Made by a program: the position numbers and the translations under genes. The notes under the pieces were generated by a model, which worked only from the letters and a program-made list of their open reading frames with translations, was not told where the DNA came from and made no database searches. 64,000 nucleotides of DNA from Paracidovorax konjaci (GTDB lineage: Bacteria; Pseudomonadota; Gammaproteobacteria; Burkholderiales; Burkholderiaceae_C): positions 1-64,000 of the forward strand of contig NZ_FOMQ01000011.1 of NCBI RefSeq assembly GCF_900112675.1, in the 5' to 3' direction. Positions 18,530-26,474 of this stretch are shown one piece after another. The stretch's first letter is position 1; every line of letters starts with the position of its first letter.

Positions 18530-18656
18530 GGCTTCTCCATTGCTTACAAAGCGGCGATTGTCCCAGTCGATGCACGCGAACATGCTTCCCACCAGCCCCT
18601 CATCGATGTAGGCAAATACCCCACGCACCGAGGCAATGATTCGAGCCAGCAAGAAC

Positions 18657-18717
18657 TTCTTTTTCCGAAGAGTGTTTTCGCCACGCTGCGGATGCACGCT
18701 GGCAACCGGTGCAGAGT
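18657..18717 (+). promoter_or_regulatory. Imperfect PIP box and -10 element upstream of the effector-like operon
   Basis: TTCTT at 18657-18661, 15 bases, then TTCGC at 18677-18681 match TTCGB-N15-TTCGB with one substitution in the first half-site. CAGAGT at 18712-18717 fits YANNNT with a 30-base gap. The first start codon is at 18773. Imperfect PIP boxes with a correct -10 are known to work in Xanthomonas, so the site is plausible but weaker than the other two here. Confidence 0.55.
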
Positions 18718-18772
18718 GCTAGAAAAATATTGCACAACGGTTAGTTTTCGGCCATTTCCAAAGATTCACCAA

Positions 18773-20263
18773 ATGACTATGTCCAACACCCGGGGCTTGC
18801 ATCGGTCAGCAGCCTCTGCGTCGTCTCGCCTGCCTGCTTCAGAAATGCCGCGGAGCGACGAAGCGGCGGGCAGCAGTTCCAGCCATCCGGCCCTGCACCG
18901 TCCGCCCGATCTGGCGCCACGCAGTGCCGGAGCCGGGAATACTTCCGATCGCAGGCGGGACAACCCTGTTGCCGCGGAACATCGCATCGATCCTCACGCG
19001 CTGCGGGACACAGAGTCCATCGTCAGGGCACGATCCCGTTTGGGCTGGACGCAGGGCCAAGGTATTCTGGAAAAGGCGGCAAGCAAGGTTCGCCAGTTCA
19101 TCGGGTCGCGAACTGCCCAAGACCAAGCCACAGACTTCATTCGTTTCATGGCGAGGACATCCGGCGGCCCGGACTCGTCGCAACTGGATCTCGGCGATGG
19201 CTGGACGCGTTGCACCCAACGCGTCGCGGGCAAGACCGCCGTGATGGAGTTGCGCCGGGATCACGATGGCACCATCGTCGATGTCCGGCTACCGCCCAAG
19301 TTTCCAGGTCTGCCGTCCGGCAAGGAACACGAAGCCTTTTCTGCAGTGCTCGAAGAAATGCGATCCCGCGGCGCCGAATCACTGCGCAAAATTCCGGTCT
19401 ATTACGTCAATCGCAATACCCGAGGCTATGCCGTCCCGACGCATGGTTACGTGGTGGCGGGCGACCCGGGCAAGGGCCGCAAGAGCGGCGCGGTGCTCTA
19501 TGGGGTTGGAGGGGATCCTCTGCGCGGGCCCGTGGCTCTGGACGAAACCTCGATGAAGCGTCTTCTGTCCAAAATGCGCCAAGCCGGCGACCAACGCTAT
19601 CCAGAGCATGTCCGGCAGGTGGTCGCGCAACTCGCAAGAGAGCGGTTCGCCAGTCGCGAGGACTTCTATACGGCCTATCGCCTCGCTCGCGGTGAAACGG
19701 TCGATCCGGCCGACATCCACAAGGAGGTGATGTCGATCTACCGGCTTCTTCCCATGCACACCATGGAACTTTGGCCGAAGAAAAGCGGGGATTTCAGGGT
19801 GGAGAAGCCCCCCGCGCCAGAAAGAGATCTTCGCGCTTTCGAGAGTCCGCCCAAGGAACTTGGGCGCAAGGCCTACTTCAAGGAAATCACCGGCGCCGGC
19901 AGTCTCGACTTGATGCATGCTCGGCAGCAATTCCTGCTGCATCAGCTCTACCAGGACGAACTGATGGGCCGCGATGGGTCCGGTGTTCCGTCCGAAGAGC
20001 GGCCGCCCATCGCGGATACCGAACAGCGCCATGCCCTGTCCGCTTCCACTCCGCGTTTCCAGCGCCTGCCACCGCACGCCTCCGACATGGTCGGCAACTG
20101 CAACACGGGCGCCGCTTCTCTGTTGCAGCGCGCGATGGATTCGCAGAACGACACAGCCGACCGAACCAAGCCGGCTCAAGCATCCGCCGCCAGCATTTTC
20201 GGCTTGGGCTCGTCGCACCGCATCTCTCTTTGGGATCCTTTAACGGCGCGGCGCGAGGATTGA
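18773..20263 (+). CDS. Ser-rich protein of unknown function; candidate type III effector
   Basis: This 496-residue protein is not one I can name. The first ~70 residues are rich in Ser, Ala, Pro and Arg with few acidic residues early on, like type III secretion signals. The central region (~205-260) has VPTHGYVVAGD and VLYGVGGDPLRGPV; near the C-terminus MVGNCNTGAASLLQRA places a Cys at 443. A His segment followed much later by an NC-type Cys segment recalls permuted papain-like folds (NlpC/P60, LRAT or PPPDE types), a weak analogy only. Translation may begin at 18773 or at the ATG two codons later. It probably forms an operon with the PLD gene, 7 bases downstream. Its GC content is lower than in the flanking cob genes. 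Confidence 0.65.
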   Translation: MTMSNTRGLHRSAASASSRLPASEMPRSDEAAGSSSSHPALHRPPDLAPRSAGAGNTSDRRRDNPVAAEHRIDPHALRDTESIVRARSRLGWTQGQGILEKAASKVRQFIGSRTAQDQATDFIRFMARTSGGPDSSQLDLGDGWTRCTQRVAGKTAVMELRRDHDGTIVDVRLPPKFPGLPSGKEHEAFSAVLEEMRSRGAESLRKIPVYYVNRNTRGYAVPTHGYVVAGDPGKGRKSGAVLYGVGGDPLRGPVALDETSMKRLLSKMRQAGDQRYPEHVRQVVAQLARERFASREDFYTAYRLARGETVDPADIHKEVMSIYRLLPMHTMELWPKKSGDFRVEKPPAPERDLRAFESPPKELGRKAYFKEITGAGSLDLMHARQQFLLHQLYQDELMGRDGSGVPSEERPPIADTEQRHALSASTPRFQRLPPHASDMVGNCNTGAASLLQRAMDSQNDTADRTKPAQASAASIFGLGSSHRISLWDPLTARRED

Positions 20264-20270
20264 AAACGAC

Positions 20271-22016
20271 ATGATTTCCTCACCAGCCAACCGTCTTGCC
20301 AGGCCGGGGCGCGATGCCTACGTTCAGCGCTCTCCGACCGCCAGCGAGCGCACCGCGACCGCCAGAACGCAGGCATTGTCATTTCCTGTGCAGGGCTCGC
20401 GGACCCAGACAGCCTCCCTTCCACCGCGCGGCGCCGGCCCCGCAGCGCTTCTCGGCAACGGGGGCGCCGTGGACATAGCGGGCATCGCGTCTGCTGAAAG
20501 CCCCTTTCCCCAGGCAGAAGCATCGACAGCGGCGCCATCGGCTCGCGCCGATGGTGACCTGGTGGGAGAGTTGCATGCTGAACTTTCCAGTCGCATGCCA
20601 CCACGCTTTTTCCATCTCGACCCCTCCACCCTCGTGCTGGATACGGTGCCATCCAGCGAAGACCGCCAGAAAAGACTCATACGTCTCACCATCGAATCCG
20701 CAGACAGGCTGGCCATCATGACCTCTTTCAGTGTCAATCCGGCCAAAGACCACGTTCCGGGGCAAGTCTCCGGCACCACCTTCGCCATGCTGGAATCTCT
20801 GGCCAAGCGGCAACATGACGCGGACTTCACATTCATATTGCTGTACAACGACAACAAACTCCAGCGGAACGCCCTCGTTGCCGCCGTGGTCGGCCAGAAC
20901 GTCACGGCCAATATGTCGCTCAAGACAGAAAGCCGTCTTCCAGGCACGACGACATGGCCCGAAGTCGTGCGCGCATACAACCGCCAGCAGACCGACGAAC
21001 ATCTCCGCCTCGGCAATGTGAGATGCCGCATTTACTTCGTCTCGGCCAAAGCCCGTGGCGCAGCAGGCTCCCATCACAATAAGTTCGCGATCAACGACAG
21101 GGGTATCGCGGCGACGCTCGGGGCCAGCATCGCCAACAAGACCAAGGATGGCTGGCTGGATGGCGGATGCATAGCCATCGGCAGTGGTCTGGCTCGCAGC
21201 CAACGCGACTATTTCGTCGATGAGTTGATCGGCAACCATGCCATCTCGTGCGGACGGTTGCTCTGCAATGGCGACGAGGCTGCAATGCAGCCGTTGGCTC
21301 GACCAGCGGACACTTTCAAAGCGCTGAAGCAGGTGCAGATCCGGTCTCCCTTCGGCTCCGATAGCCGGGTCGCAGATCAAGAACGCATGCTCGATGCATT
21401 TGACAACACCGGCATAGCTTTTCGCGGCGGCAAACACAAGGTTCTTTGGATGCAGAACCCCTCCAACGGCTACCGGAACATGTTCTCCACGGGAGGTCGC
21501 ATCGAAGGCAAACCCATCGGCTTCGCATTGGCGAAAATCTTCGGTAGCGCCGGTTCCGGAGACAGGCTGGACATTGCAGGCAAAAAGTTGGGAACAGAGG
21601 CGTTCGCATTGATCGGCAAAGCGCTCGCCAGAGGTTGCGACGTCAATATTCTGGTGGACGTGTCCAGCAGGAAGATCGCGGATCTGGCCGCGACGCAACT
21701 TTACCGGCGCACGACTAATCCTCCTGTGGGAACACTGACAATCAAGCATTACGCCCCGGAGCCGCAGTGGGCGCAAACGCTTCGGATCAACATGGATAGC
21801 GAACTCGTGCTGCACGCGAAGAATTACCTGCTCACCCGGGCCGATGGCACCTGCGTCGTCATGACAGGCTCCTATAACCTCGACGGCCAATCCCACTATC
21901 GCTCGAACGAGAACCTCATGGTCTTCGAAACCCGCGACGATCGATTATGCCGTGCGCTCTTTGAGGACATCCGCCAAGGCAGCAACAGCAAAGAGAGCAT
22001 CTACAGAAAGCGCTGA
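20271..22016 (+). CDS. Phospholipase D-fold protein; candidate type III effector
   Basis: This is a 581-residue protein. The first ~95 residues are Ser/Thr/Ala/Arg-rich and look disordered. The body has two PLD half-sites: SHHNKFAINDRG, a complete HxK-x4-D (H269, K271, D276), and LHAKNYLLT, in which the Asp position is Thr (H515, K517, T522). The latter is followed by TGSYNLDGQSHYRSNEN, the usual Gly-Ser/Asn-Glu-Asn tail of the motif. Members cleave phosphodiesters in lipids or nucleic acids; the substrate is unknown here. No signal peptide is visible, so secretion by type III is inferred from the PIP-like promoter. It starts 7 bases after the previous stop and ends 7 bases before the convergent cobC stop. 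Confidence 0.75.
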   Translation: MISSPANRLARPGRDAYVQRSPTASERTATARTQALSFPVQGSRTQTASLPPRGAGPAALLGNGGAVDIAGIASAESPFPQAEASTAAPSARADGDLVGELHAELSSRMPPRFFHLDPSTLVLDTVPSSEDRQKRLIRLTIESADRLAIMTSFSVNPAKDHVPGQVSGTTFAMLESLAKRQHDADFTFILLYNDNKLQRNALVAAVVGQNVTANMSLKTESRLPGTTTWPEVVRAYNRQQTDEHLRLGNVRCRIYFVSAKARGAAGSHHNKFAINDRGIAATLGASIANKTKDGWLDGGCIAIGSGLARSQRDYFVDELIGNHAISCGRLLCNGDEAAMQPLARPADTFKALKQVQIRSPFGSDSRVADQERMLDAFDNTGIAFRGGKHKVLWMQNPSNGYRNMFSTGGRIEGKPIGFALAKIFGSAGSGDRLDIAGKKLGTEAFALIGKALARGCDVNILVDVSSRKIADLAATQLYRRTTNPPVGTLTIKHYAPEPQWAQTLRINMDSELVLHAKNYLLTRADGTCVVMTGSYNLDGQSHYRSNENLMVFETRDDRLCRALFEDIRQGSNSKESIYRKR

Positions 22017-22023
22017 AGACAGC

Positions 22024-23073
22024 TCAGCTTCGGGCTACGCAGACGCTTGACGCGCGCCAAGCCTGCTCCAGCGTCTTCCTTCCTTCAGAGCCGAGCACAC
22101 CAAGCCTCACCCACCCCGGCAGCCCGAAGGAAGTGCAATCCCGAAGCTTGACACCCCCATCGCGCAGCGCGCGCAGCCGCTGCGCCAGGTCTGCAGCAGG
22201 GGGCTTCGCAACGAAGTAATTGGCTTGGCTGCCGGGCAGTACACGCCAGTCCAGGGACTCGCACAGCGCCTGCTGCGCCGCCTTCCACGCGCGCAGCGTG
22301 TCCAGCGTGCCGGCCAGCCAGCGCTGCACTTCCGGCGCCACCCAGGCCGACAGCATCGCCACGCCGTGCGCGCCCACGGGCCAGGACGGCGCCAGCGACT
22401 GCAGCGCGGCGACCGCGTCCGGCGATGCGTGGAGGGGGGCGACGGCATAGGCCGCGCGCACGCCCGTGAGGCCGAGGGCCTTGTTGGGCGTCCAGAGCTG
22501 CCAGGCGTCCGCGGGCAGCGACTCGCCGGCACCGGCCGGCTCCAGCCGCAGCGGCGCATAGGCGCAATCGACGATGCGCAGGCCGCCGTCCGGCCCCGCA
22601 CAGCCGTCTCGCTCCTGTGCGCGCCACGCGGCCAGGGCCGGGTCGGGCGTGCCCAGCGGGCTTGCGGGGTCGCAGGCCCAGTGGAGCACCGGCGCGGGCC
22701 CGACGTCCGGGAACCGGCGCACCGGCAAGCCCCAGGCCGCCGCGGCGCGCGCATAGTCGCCGTAGCCGTGCGCGGGCACGGCCACGCCGGCCAGGCCGCG
22801 CCGCGCGGCCCAGGCGGCCAGGCGGTGGATGAATTCGCTCGCGCTCGCCGCGACCACGATGCGCGCGGGCGCCACGCCGTGCCATGCGCCCAGGGCCTCG
22901 CGCAGCGCGGTGTAGGCCGGGTCCGGATAGCGGGCGGCGTCGGCGCCCTGCACGGCCGCCAGCGCCGCCGGGCACGGGCCGCAGGCGTTCGCGTTGGTGG
23001 AGAAGTCGTGCAGCGGCACGCCCAGCGCATCGGGCCCGCCGTGCACGGGCAGAGAAGGCCCCGGCGGCCTCAT
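22024..23073 (-). CDS. cobC: Threonine-phosphate decarboxylase (CobC/CobD of Salmonella)
   Basis: This 349-residue fold-type I PLP enzyme makes (R)-1-amino-2-propanol phosphate for the nucleotide loop. It opens PVHGGPDALGVPLHDFSTNANACGP, the CobC hallmark. The Schiff-base Lys lies in WTPNKALGLTGVRAAYAV, and the Arg that binds the substrate carboxylate lies near PGWVRLGVLG. ATG 23073 overlaps the cobD stop (ATGA), so the two are translationally coupled. It is the last gene of the upstream cob block before the accessory insert. Confidence 0.93.
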   Translation of the reverse strand: MRPPGPSLPVHGGPDALGVPLHDFSTNANACGPCPAALAAVQGADAARYPDPAYTALREALGAWHGVAPARIVVAASASEFIHRLAAWAARRGLAGVAVPAHGYGDYARAAAAWGLPVRRFPDVGPAPVLHWACDPASPLGTPDPALAAWRAQERDGCAGPDGGLRIVDCAYAPLRLEPAGAGESLPADAWQLWTPNKALGLTGVRAAYAVAPLHASPDAVAALQSLAPSWPVGAHGVAMLSAWVAPEVQRWLAGTLDTLRAWKAAQQALCESLDWRVLPGSQANYFVAKPPAADLAQRLRALRDGGVKLRDCTSFGLPGWVRLGVLGSEGRKTLEQAWRASSVCVARS

Positions 23074-24077
23074 GCGCTCCACCCTGCCGCCAGCGCCATG
23101 TGCAGCAGTTCGCGCAGCCACAGCGCCGCCAGCGCGAGCGGCACGCACAGCAGCACGGCCTCGCCCGCCAGCGTGGCGGCGCGGCGCGTGTGCAGCGGCG
23201 CGGCGCGGCGGCCGCGCCGGTGCAGCGTGTAGACGCCCGGCTTGGCCAGGCGCACGCCGAGCGCCAGCGCCATGGCGGCCATGGGCCAGCCGCTGTTGGG
23301 CGACGGGGTCTTGCGCGCCTGCCGGGCCACGGCCGCCCAGCGCACGCCGCGCGCGCCCAGCAACAGCAGCGCCGCGGTGAGGCGCGCCGGCACCCAGGAG
23401 AGCACGTCGTCCGCGCGCGCGGCCCACTTGCCGGCCCATTGCCAGTAGCGGCCGCCGCGCATGCCGGGGTAGCCCCACATGGCATCGGCGGTGTTGGCGA
23501 AGCGGTAGAGCGCCGCGCCCGGCAGCCCCAGCAGCACGAACCAGAAGAGCGGCGCCACCACCGAATCGTTCAGGTTCTCGGCCAGCGACTCGATGGCCGA
23601 TTCGCGCACCTGCACGGCCTGCAGCGCATGCACGTCGCGGCTCACGAGCCGCGCGAGCCGCTCCCGCCCGGCCGGCAGCGACTGGGACAGCGCCGACTCC
23701 ACCGCCAGCACCTCCCCCCGCAGCATGCGCCACGCGAAAAGCGGCTTGAACAGCAGCGCCAGCACGGGCACGGCGAGCAGCAGCGGCAGCTCCAGCGTGG
23801 AGCGCTCCAGCGCCCAGGCCGCGCCGGCCACCAGCGCGGCCAGCAGCAGCCACGCCCCCGCGCCCAGCGCGAAGGCGCGCCGGTCGTCCGCGCGCGGCCG
23901 CGCGGGCGCGATGCGCGCGCCGCACCAGTGCAGCGCCCGGCCCATCCAGACGACGGGGTGCAGGGCCGCGGGCGGCTCGCCCCACCACCGGTCGATCGCG
24001 AGCGCCAGCACCAGGGCCAGCGCCCCGGGCAGTGCGTCTCCCGCCGCCTGCATCAGCACGGCGGCCAGCTCAGCCAT
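23070..24077 (-). CDS. cobD: Adenosylcobinamide-phosphate synthase (CobD/CbiB)
   Basis: This 335-residue membrane enzyme joins aminopropanol phosphate to adenosylcobyric acid. Motifs are DRWWGEPPAALHPVVWMGR at ~28-46, LSQSLPAGRERLARLVSRDV, and ESLAENLNDSVVAPLFWF, which carries the conserved Asn/Asp, with RFANTADAMWGY following. Four to five hydrophobic spans are visible. The start ATG 24077 overlaps the end of bluB by 8 bases. Named cobD in Pseudomonas usage and cbiB in Salmonella. Confidence 0.94.
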   Translation of the reverse strand: MAELAAVLMQAAGDALPGALALVLALAIDRWWGEPPAALHPVVWMGRALHWCGARIAPARPRADDRRAFALGAGAWLLLAALVAGAAWALERSTLELPLLLAVPVLALLFKPLFAWRMLRGEVLAVESALSQSLPAGRERLARLVSRDVHALQAVQVRESAIESLAENLNDSVVAPLFWFVLLGLPGAALYRFANTADAMWGYPGMRGGRYWQWAGKWAARADDVLSWVPARLTAALLLLGARGVRWAAVARQARKTPSPNSGWPMAAMALALGVRLAKPGVYTLHRRGRRAAPLHTRRAATLAGEAVLLCVPLALAALWLRELLHMALAAGWSA

Positions 24078-24828
24078 CGCGCTGCCCCGGCATGGCGCCC
24101 TCCTCCGCCCCGGCGTCCGGAAGCCACCGTGCGGGCCGGCCCCAGGCATCGTCGAACACCACCGAGGCGAGCGGCGCGCGGCGCGCCCAGCGCTCGCGCT
24201 CCAGCATCGGCGCGGGGTAGAAATCGTGCACGGGCCCCAGGCACAGCAGCGCCACGGCCTCGGCGCCGGGCGGCAGGCCCAGCAGGGCCGCCACCTCGGC
24301 CGGGTCGAAGATCGACACCCAGCCCAGGCCCAGCCCCTCGGCCCGCGCGGCCAGCCACAGGTTCTCGATGGCGCAGCCCACCGAGGCGATGTCCATGTGC
24401 GGCATCGTGCGGCGGCCGAAGACGTGGGCCTCGCGCCCGTCGGCCAGCGCCACGGCGATCAGCTCGGCCGCATCGAGGATGCCCTCCAGCTTGAGCCGCA
24501 GGAACTCGTCCCGCCGGCCCGCGCCCTCTACCTGCGCGCCGTCCCCCAGCACACCGGCCGTGCGCTCGCGCTCGGCCTGCACGCAGGCGTGCAGGCGCGC
24601 GCGCAGCGCCGCATCGGTCACGCGGATGAAGCGCCAGGGCTGCATGAAGCCCACGCTGGGCCCGTGGTGCGCCGCGCGCAGCAGCCGGGCCAGCACGCCG
24701 GGCGCCACGCTGCCGCCCGCGAAGTGGCGCATGTCGCGCCGCTCGTGGATGGCGCGGTAGACGGCGTCGCGCTCCGCGTCGCTGTAGGGCCGGCCCATGC
24801 CCTGGCCGGCGGATTCTTCTTCAGGCAT
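24070..24828 (-). CDS. bluB: 5,6-dimethylbenzimidazole synthase
   Basis: This 252-residue flavin-destroying BluB cannibalises FMN to make dimethylbenzimidazole, the cobalamin lower ligand. The nitroreductase fold shows IHERRDMRHFAGG at ~27-39, LLRAAHHGPSVGFMQPWRFI, and the C-terminal GLGLGWVSIFDPAEVAALLGLP. Product flow is to cobT at 12940. ATG 24828 is chosen; the 200-bp gap upstream to cobO holds a family B repeat. The gene overlaps cobD. Confidence 0.93.
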   Translation of the reverse strand: MPEEESAGQGMGRPYSDAERDAVYRAIHERRDMRHFAGGSVAPGVLARLLRAAHHGPSVGFMQPWRFIRVTDAALRARLHACVQAERERTAGVLGDGAQVEGAGRRDEFLRLKLEGILDAAELIAVALADGREAHVFGRRTMPHMDIASVGCAIENLWLAARAEGLGLGWVSIFDPAEVAALLGLPPGAEAVALLCLGPVHDFYPAPMLERERWARRAPLASVVFDDAWGRPARWLPDAGAEEGAMPGQRDG

Positions 24829-24884
24829 CACGGTGTGCTGCTTTCCTGTTCGCGGCCCCTGGCGCCGTGCGGCGCGGCCTTCGC

Positions 24885-25021
24885 CGGTCCGATGGCCGCG
24901 GAGCAGGCCATGCCGGCAGACGCCGCGGAACCGGCCTTGCCGGGCCACTGTCGCCCTCCCCCTGCCCGCCGCAAGCGGTGCGGCGAGAGCGGGGAGAAGC
25001 GGCGCAGCCGCCCAGGGGGGT
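24885..25021 (-). repeat. Family B structured repeat, copy 2 (after cobO)
   Basis: This element starts 6 bases beyond the cobO stop and runs toward bluB. In the gene direction: C6 run, GGCGGCTGCGCCGC hairpin, CCCCG...CGGCGGGCAGGGGG stem with a CGCCGCACCGCTTGCGGCG hairpin, CAGTGGCCCGGCAAGGCCGG, CCGCGGCGTCTGCCGGCATG, CCTGCTCCGCGGCCATCGG. The order of stems matches the copies at 8615, 40596 and 60590. Confidence 0.8.
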
Positions 25022-25027
25022 GTTCCA

Positions 25028-25597
25028 TCAATCCTCGATCCCGCGCTGCGCGGGCACGCCGGCCTGGAAGGCATGCTTGACGAGCGCCATCTCGGTGACC
25101 GTGTCGGCCACGTCGATCAGCTCCTGCGGGCAGCGGCGGCCGGTGAGCACCACGTGCACGTCGCGCGGGCGCTCGCGCAGCGCCTGCAGCACCTCGGCGA
25201 GCGGCAGCCAGCCATAGATGAGCGGGTAGGTCACCTCGTCGAGCACCACGAGGAAGTATTCGCCGCCCAGGATGGCGGCGCGCGCACGCTCCCAGCCCGC
25301 GCGGGCGAGCGCGGCCGAATGCTCCAGGTCGCGGCTCTTCCAGCTGAATCCGTCGCCCAGGCCCTCGATGGGGATGCCGAGCTGCTCGAACATGCGGTGC
25401 TCGCCGAAGCGCGCGCTCGGCACCTTCATGAACTGGAAGATCTTCACCGCCTTGCCGCGGCCGTGGGCGCGCAGCGCGAGCCCGAAGGCGGCCGTGCTCT
25501 TGCCCTTGCCGTCGCCGGTGTTCACCAGCACGAGGCCGCGGCGCTCGCCTTCGGGTTTGTCCGAGCGGCGCTCGGTGGGAGGGGATTCGATCTGCAT
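25028..25597 (-). CDS. cobO: Cob(I)yrinic acid a,c-diamide adenosyltransferase
   Basis: This 189-residue CobO/BtuR transfers the adenosyl group from ATP to the corrinoid cobalt. The P-loop is [25 protein letters not shown] at ~23-47, with [13 protein letters not shown] and the Walker B-like [14 protein letters not shown]. The length is normal. It lies after btuD and before bluB on the same strand, consistent with the cobalamin run. Confidence 0.95.
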   Translation of the reverse strand: MQIESPPTERRSDKPEGERRGLVLVNTGDGKGKSTAAFGLALRAHGRGKAVKIFQFMKVPSARFGEHRMFEQLGIPIEGLGDGFSWKSRDLEHSAALARAGWERARAAILGGEYFLVVLDEVTYPLIYGWLPLAEVLQALRERPRDVHVVLTGRRCPQELIDVADTVTEMALVKHAFQAGVPAQRGIED

Positions 25598-25669
25598 GGC
25601 GGGTTGGGAAGACGACGAAAGGAAGAAGCAGAAAAAGAGAAGCAGACAAACAGAAGCGGACCGCGCGCC

Positions 25670-26467
25670 TCACGCCGCGGGCGGCGGCCCTTGCACGCGC
25701 GGCACGGCCACGTGCAGGCCGTCCACCGCGTGCACGCGGATGCGGTGGCCGAAGACGGCCTCCAGCGCGGCGTGGGTGGCCGGATCGGCGCACGGGCCAT
25801 GGTGGAACACGCGGCCCGCGGCCAGGATGACCAGCGCATCGGCCTGCAGCGCAAACGATACCTCGTGCAGCACGCTCACCACCGCGCAGCCCTGCCGCGC
25901 TAGCCCGCGCACGGTGCGCAGCCAGTCGGCCTGGTGCGGCGGGTCGAGGTGGGCGAGCGGCTCGTCCATGAGCAGCACGCGCGCCTGCACGGCGAGCGCG
26001 CGCGCCAGCAGCACGCGCTGGCGCTCACCGCCCGACAGCCGCGCGAGCGGCCGGTCGCGCCATTCCCAGGCCTGGGTGGACTCCAGCGCCGCGCGCACCG
26101 CGGCATGGTCGGCCGGGCCCGGCGGCGCGAGCCACGGCCGGTGCGGCAGGCGGCCGAGCATGGCCACCTCGTAGGCCGGCATGTCGTCGCCGCCGGGCTC
26201 GCCCTGGCCGAGCCAGGCGAGGTGCCGCGCCCGCTCGCGGGCGCCCCAGTGCGCGAGCGGGCGGCCGAGCAGCTCCACCTGCCCGCGCACCGCGCCGCGC
26301 GGCAGCAGGCCGGCCAGCGCCTTCAGCAGCGTGGACTTGCCCGCGCCGTTCGGGCCGACCACGCTGGTCCAGGAGCCGGCGGGCAACTGCAGGTCCACGC
26401 CGTGCAATATGGAGGCATTTCCGAGGGATGCCGCCAGATCCATTGAAGAGATTGCTATGTTTTTCAT
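25670..26467 (-). CDS. btuD: Cobalamin/Fe(III)-siderophore-type ABC transporter ATP-binding protein
   Basis: This 265-residue ATPase has Walker A VVGPNGAGKST at ~36-46, signature RLSGGERQRVLLARAL, Walker B VLLMDEPLAHLD and the H-loop in VLHEVSFAL. It pairs with btuC and btuF directly upstream to import corrinoids. The first nine codons lie inside a family A repeat, so the present start (MKNIAISSMDL) is supplied by the element. No Shine-Dalgarno sequence is visible in front of it, and translation may depend on coupling from btuC, whose stop is only 5 bases upstream. An internal ATG at codon 9 is the alternative start. Confidence 0.9.
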   Translation of the reverse strand: MKNIAISSMDLAASLGNASILHGVDLQLPAGSWTSVVGPNGAGKSTLLKALAGLLPRGAVRGQVELLGRPLAHWGARERARHLAWLGQGEPGGDDMPAYEVAMLGRLPHRPWLAPPGPADHAAVRAALESTQAWEWRDRPLARLSGGERQRVLLARALAVQARVLLMDEPLAHLDPPHQADWLRTVRGLARQGCAVVSVLHEVSFALQADALVILAAGRVFHHGPCADPATHAALEAVFGHRIRVHAVDGLHVAVPRVQGPPPAA

Positions 26468-26474
26468 AGCAACT
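26428..26474 (-). repeat. Family A palindromic repeat, copy 3 (spans the btuD start)
   Basis: Read on the minus strand: TTGCTATG, a short A-rich loop, CATAGCAATC, then TTCAATGGAT and GGCGGCAT. It overlaps the btuC-btuD junction; the ATG of btuD is the ATG within its left palindrome arm. The palindrome arms differ slightly from copy 2 (GCTATG/CATAGC), keeping the pairing. Confidence 0.8.
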
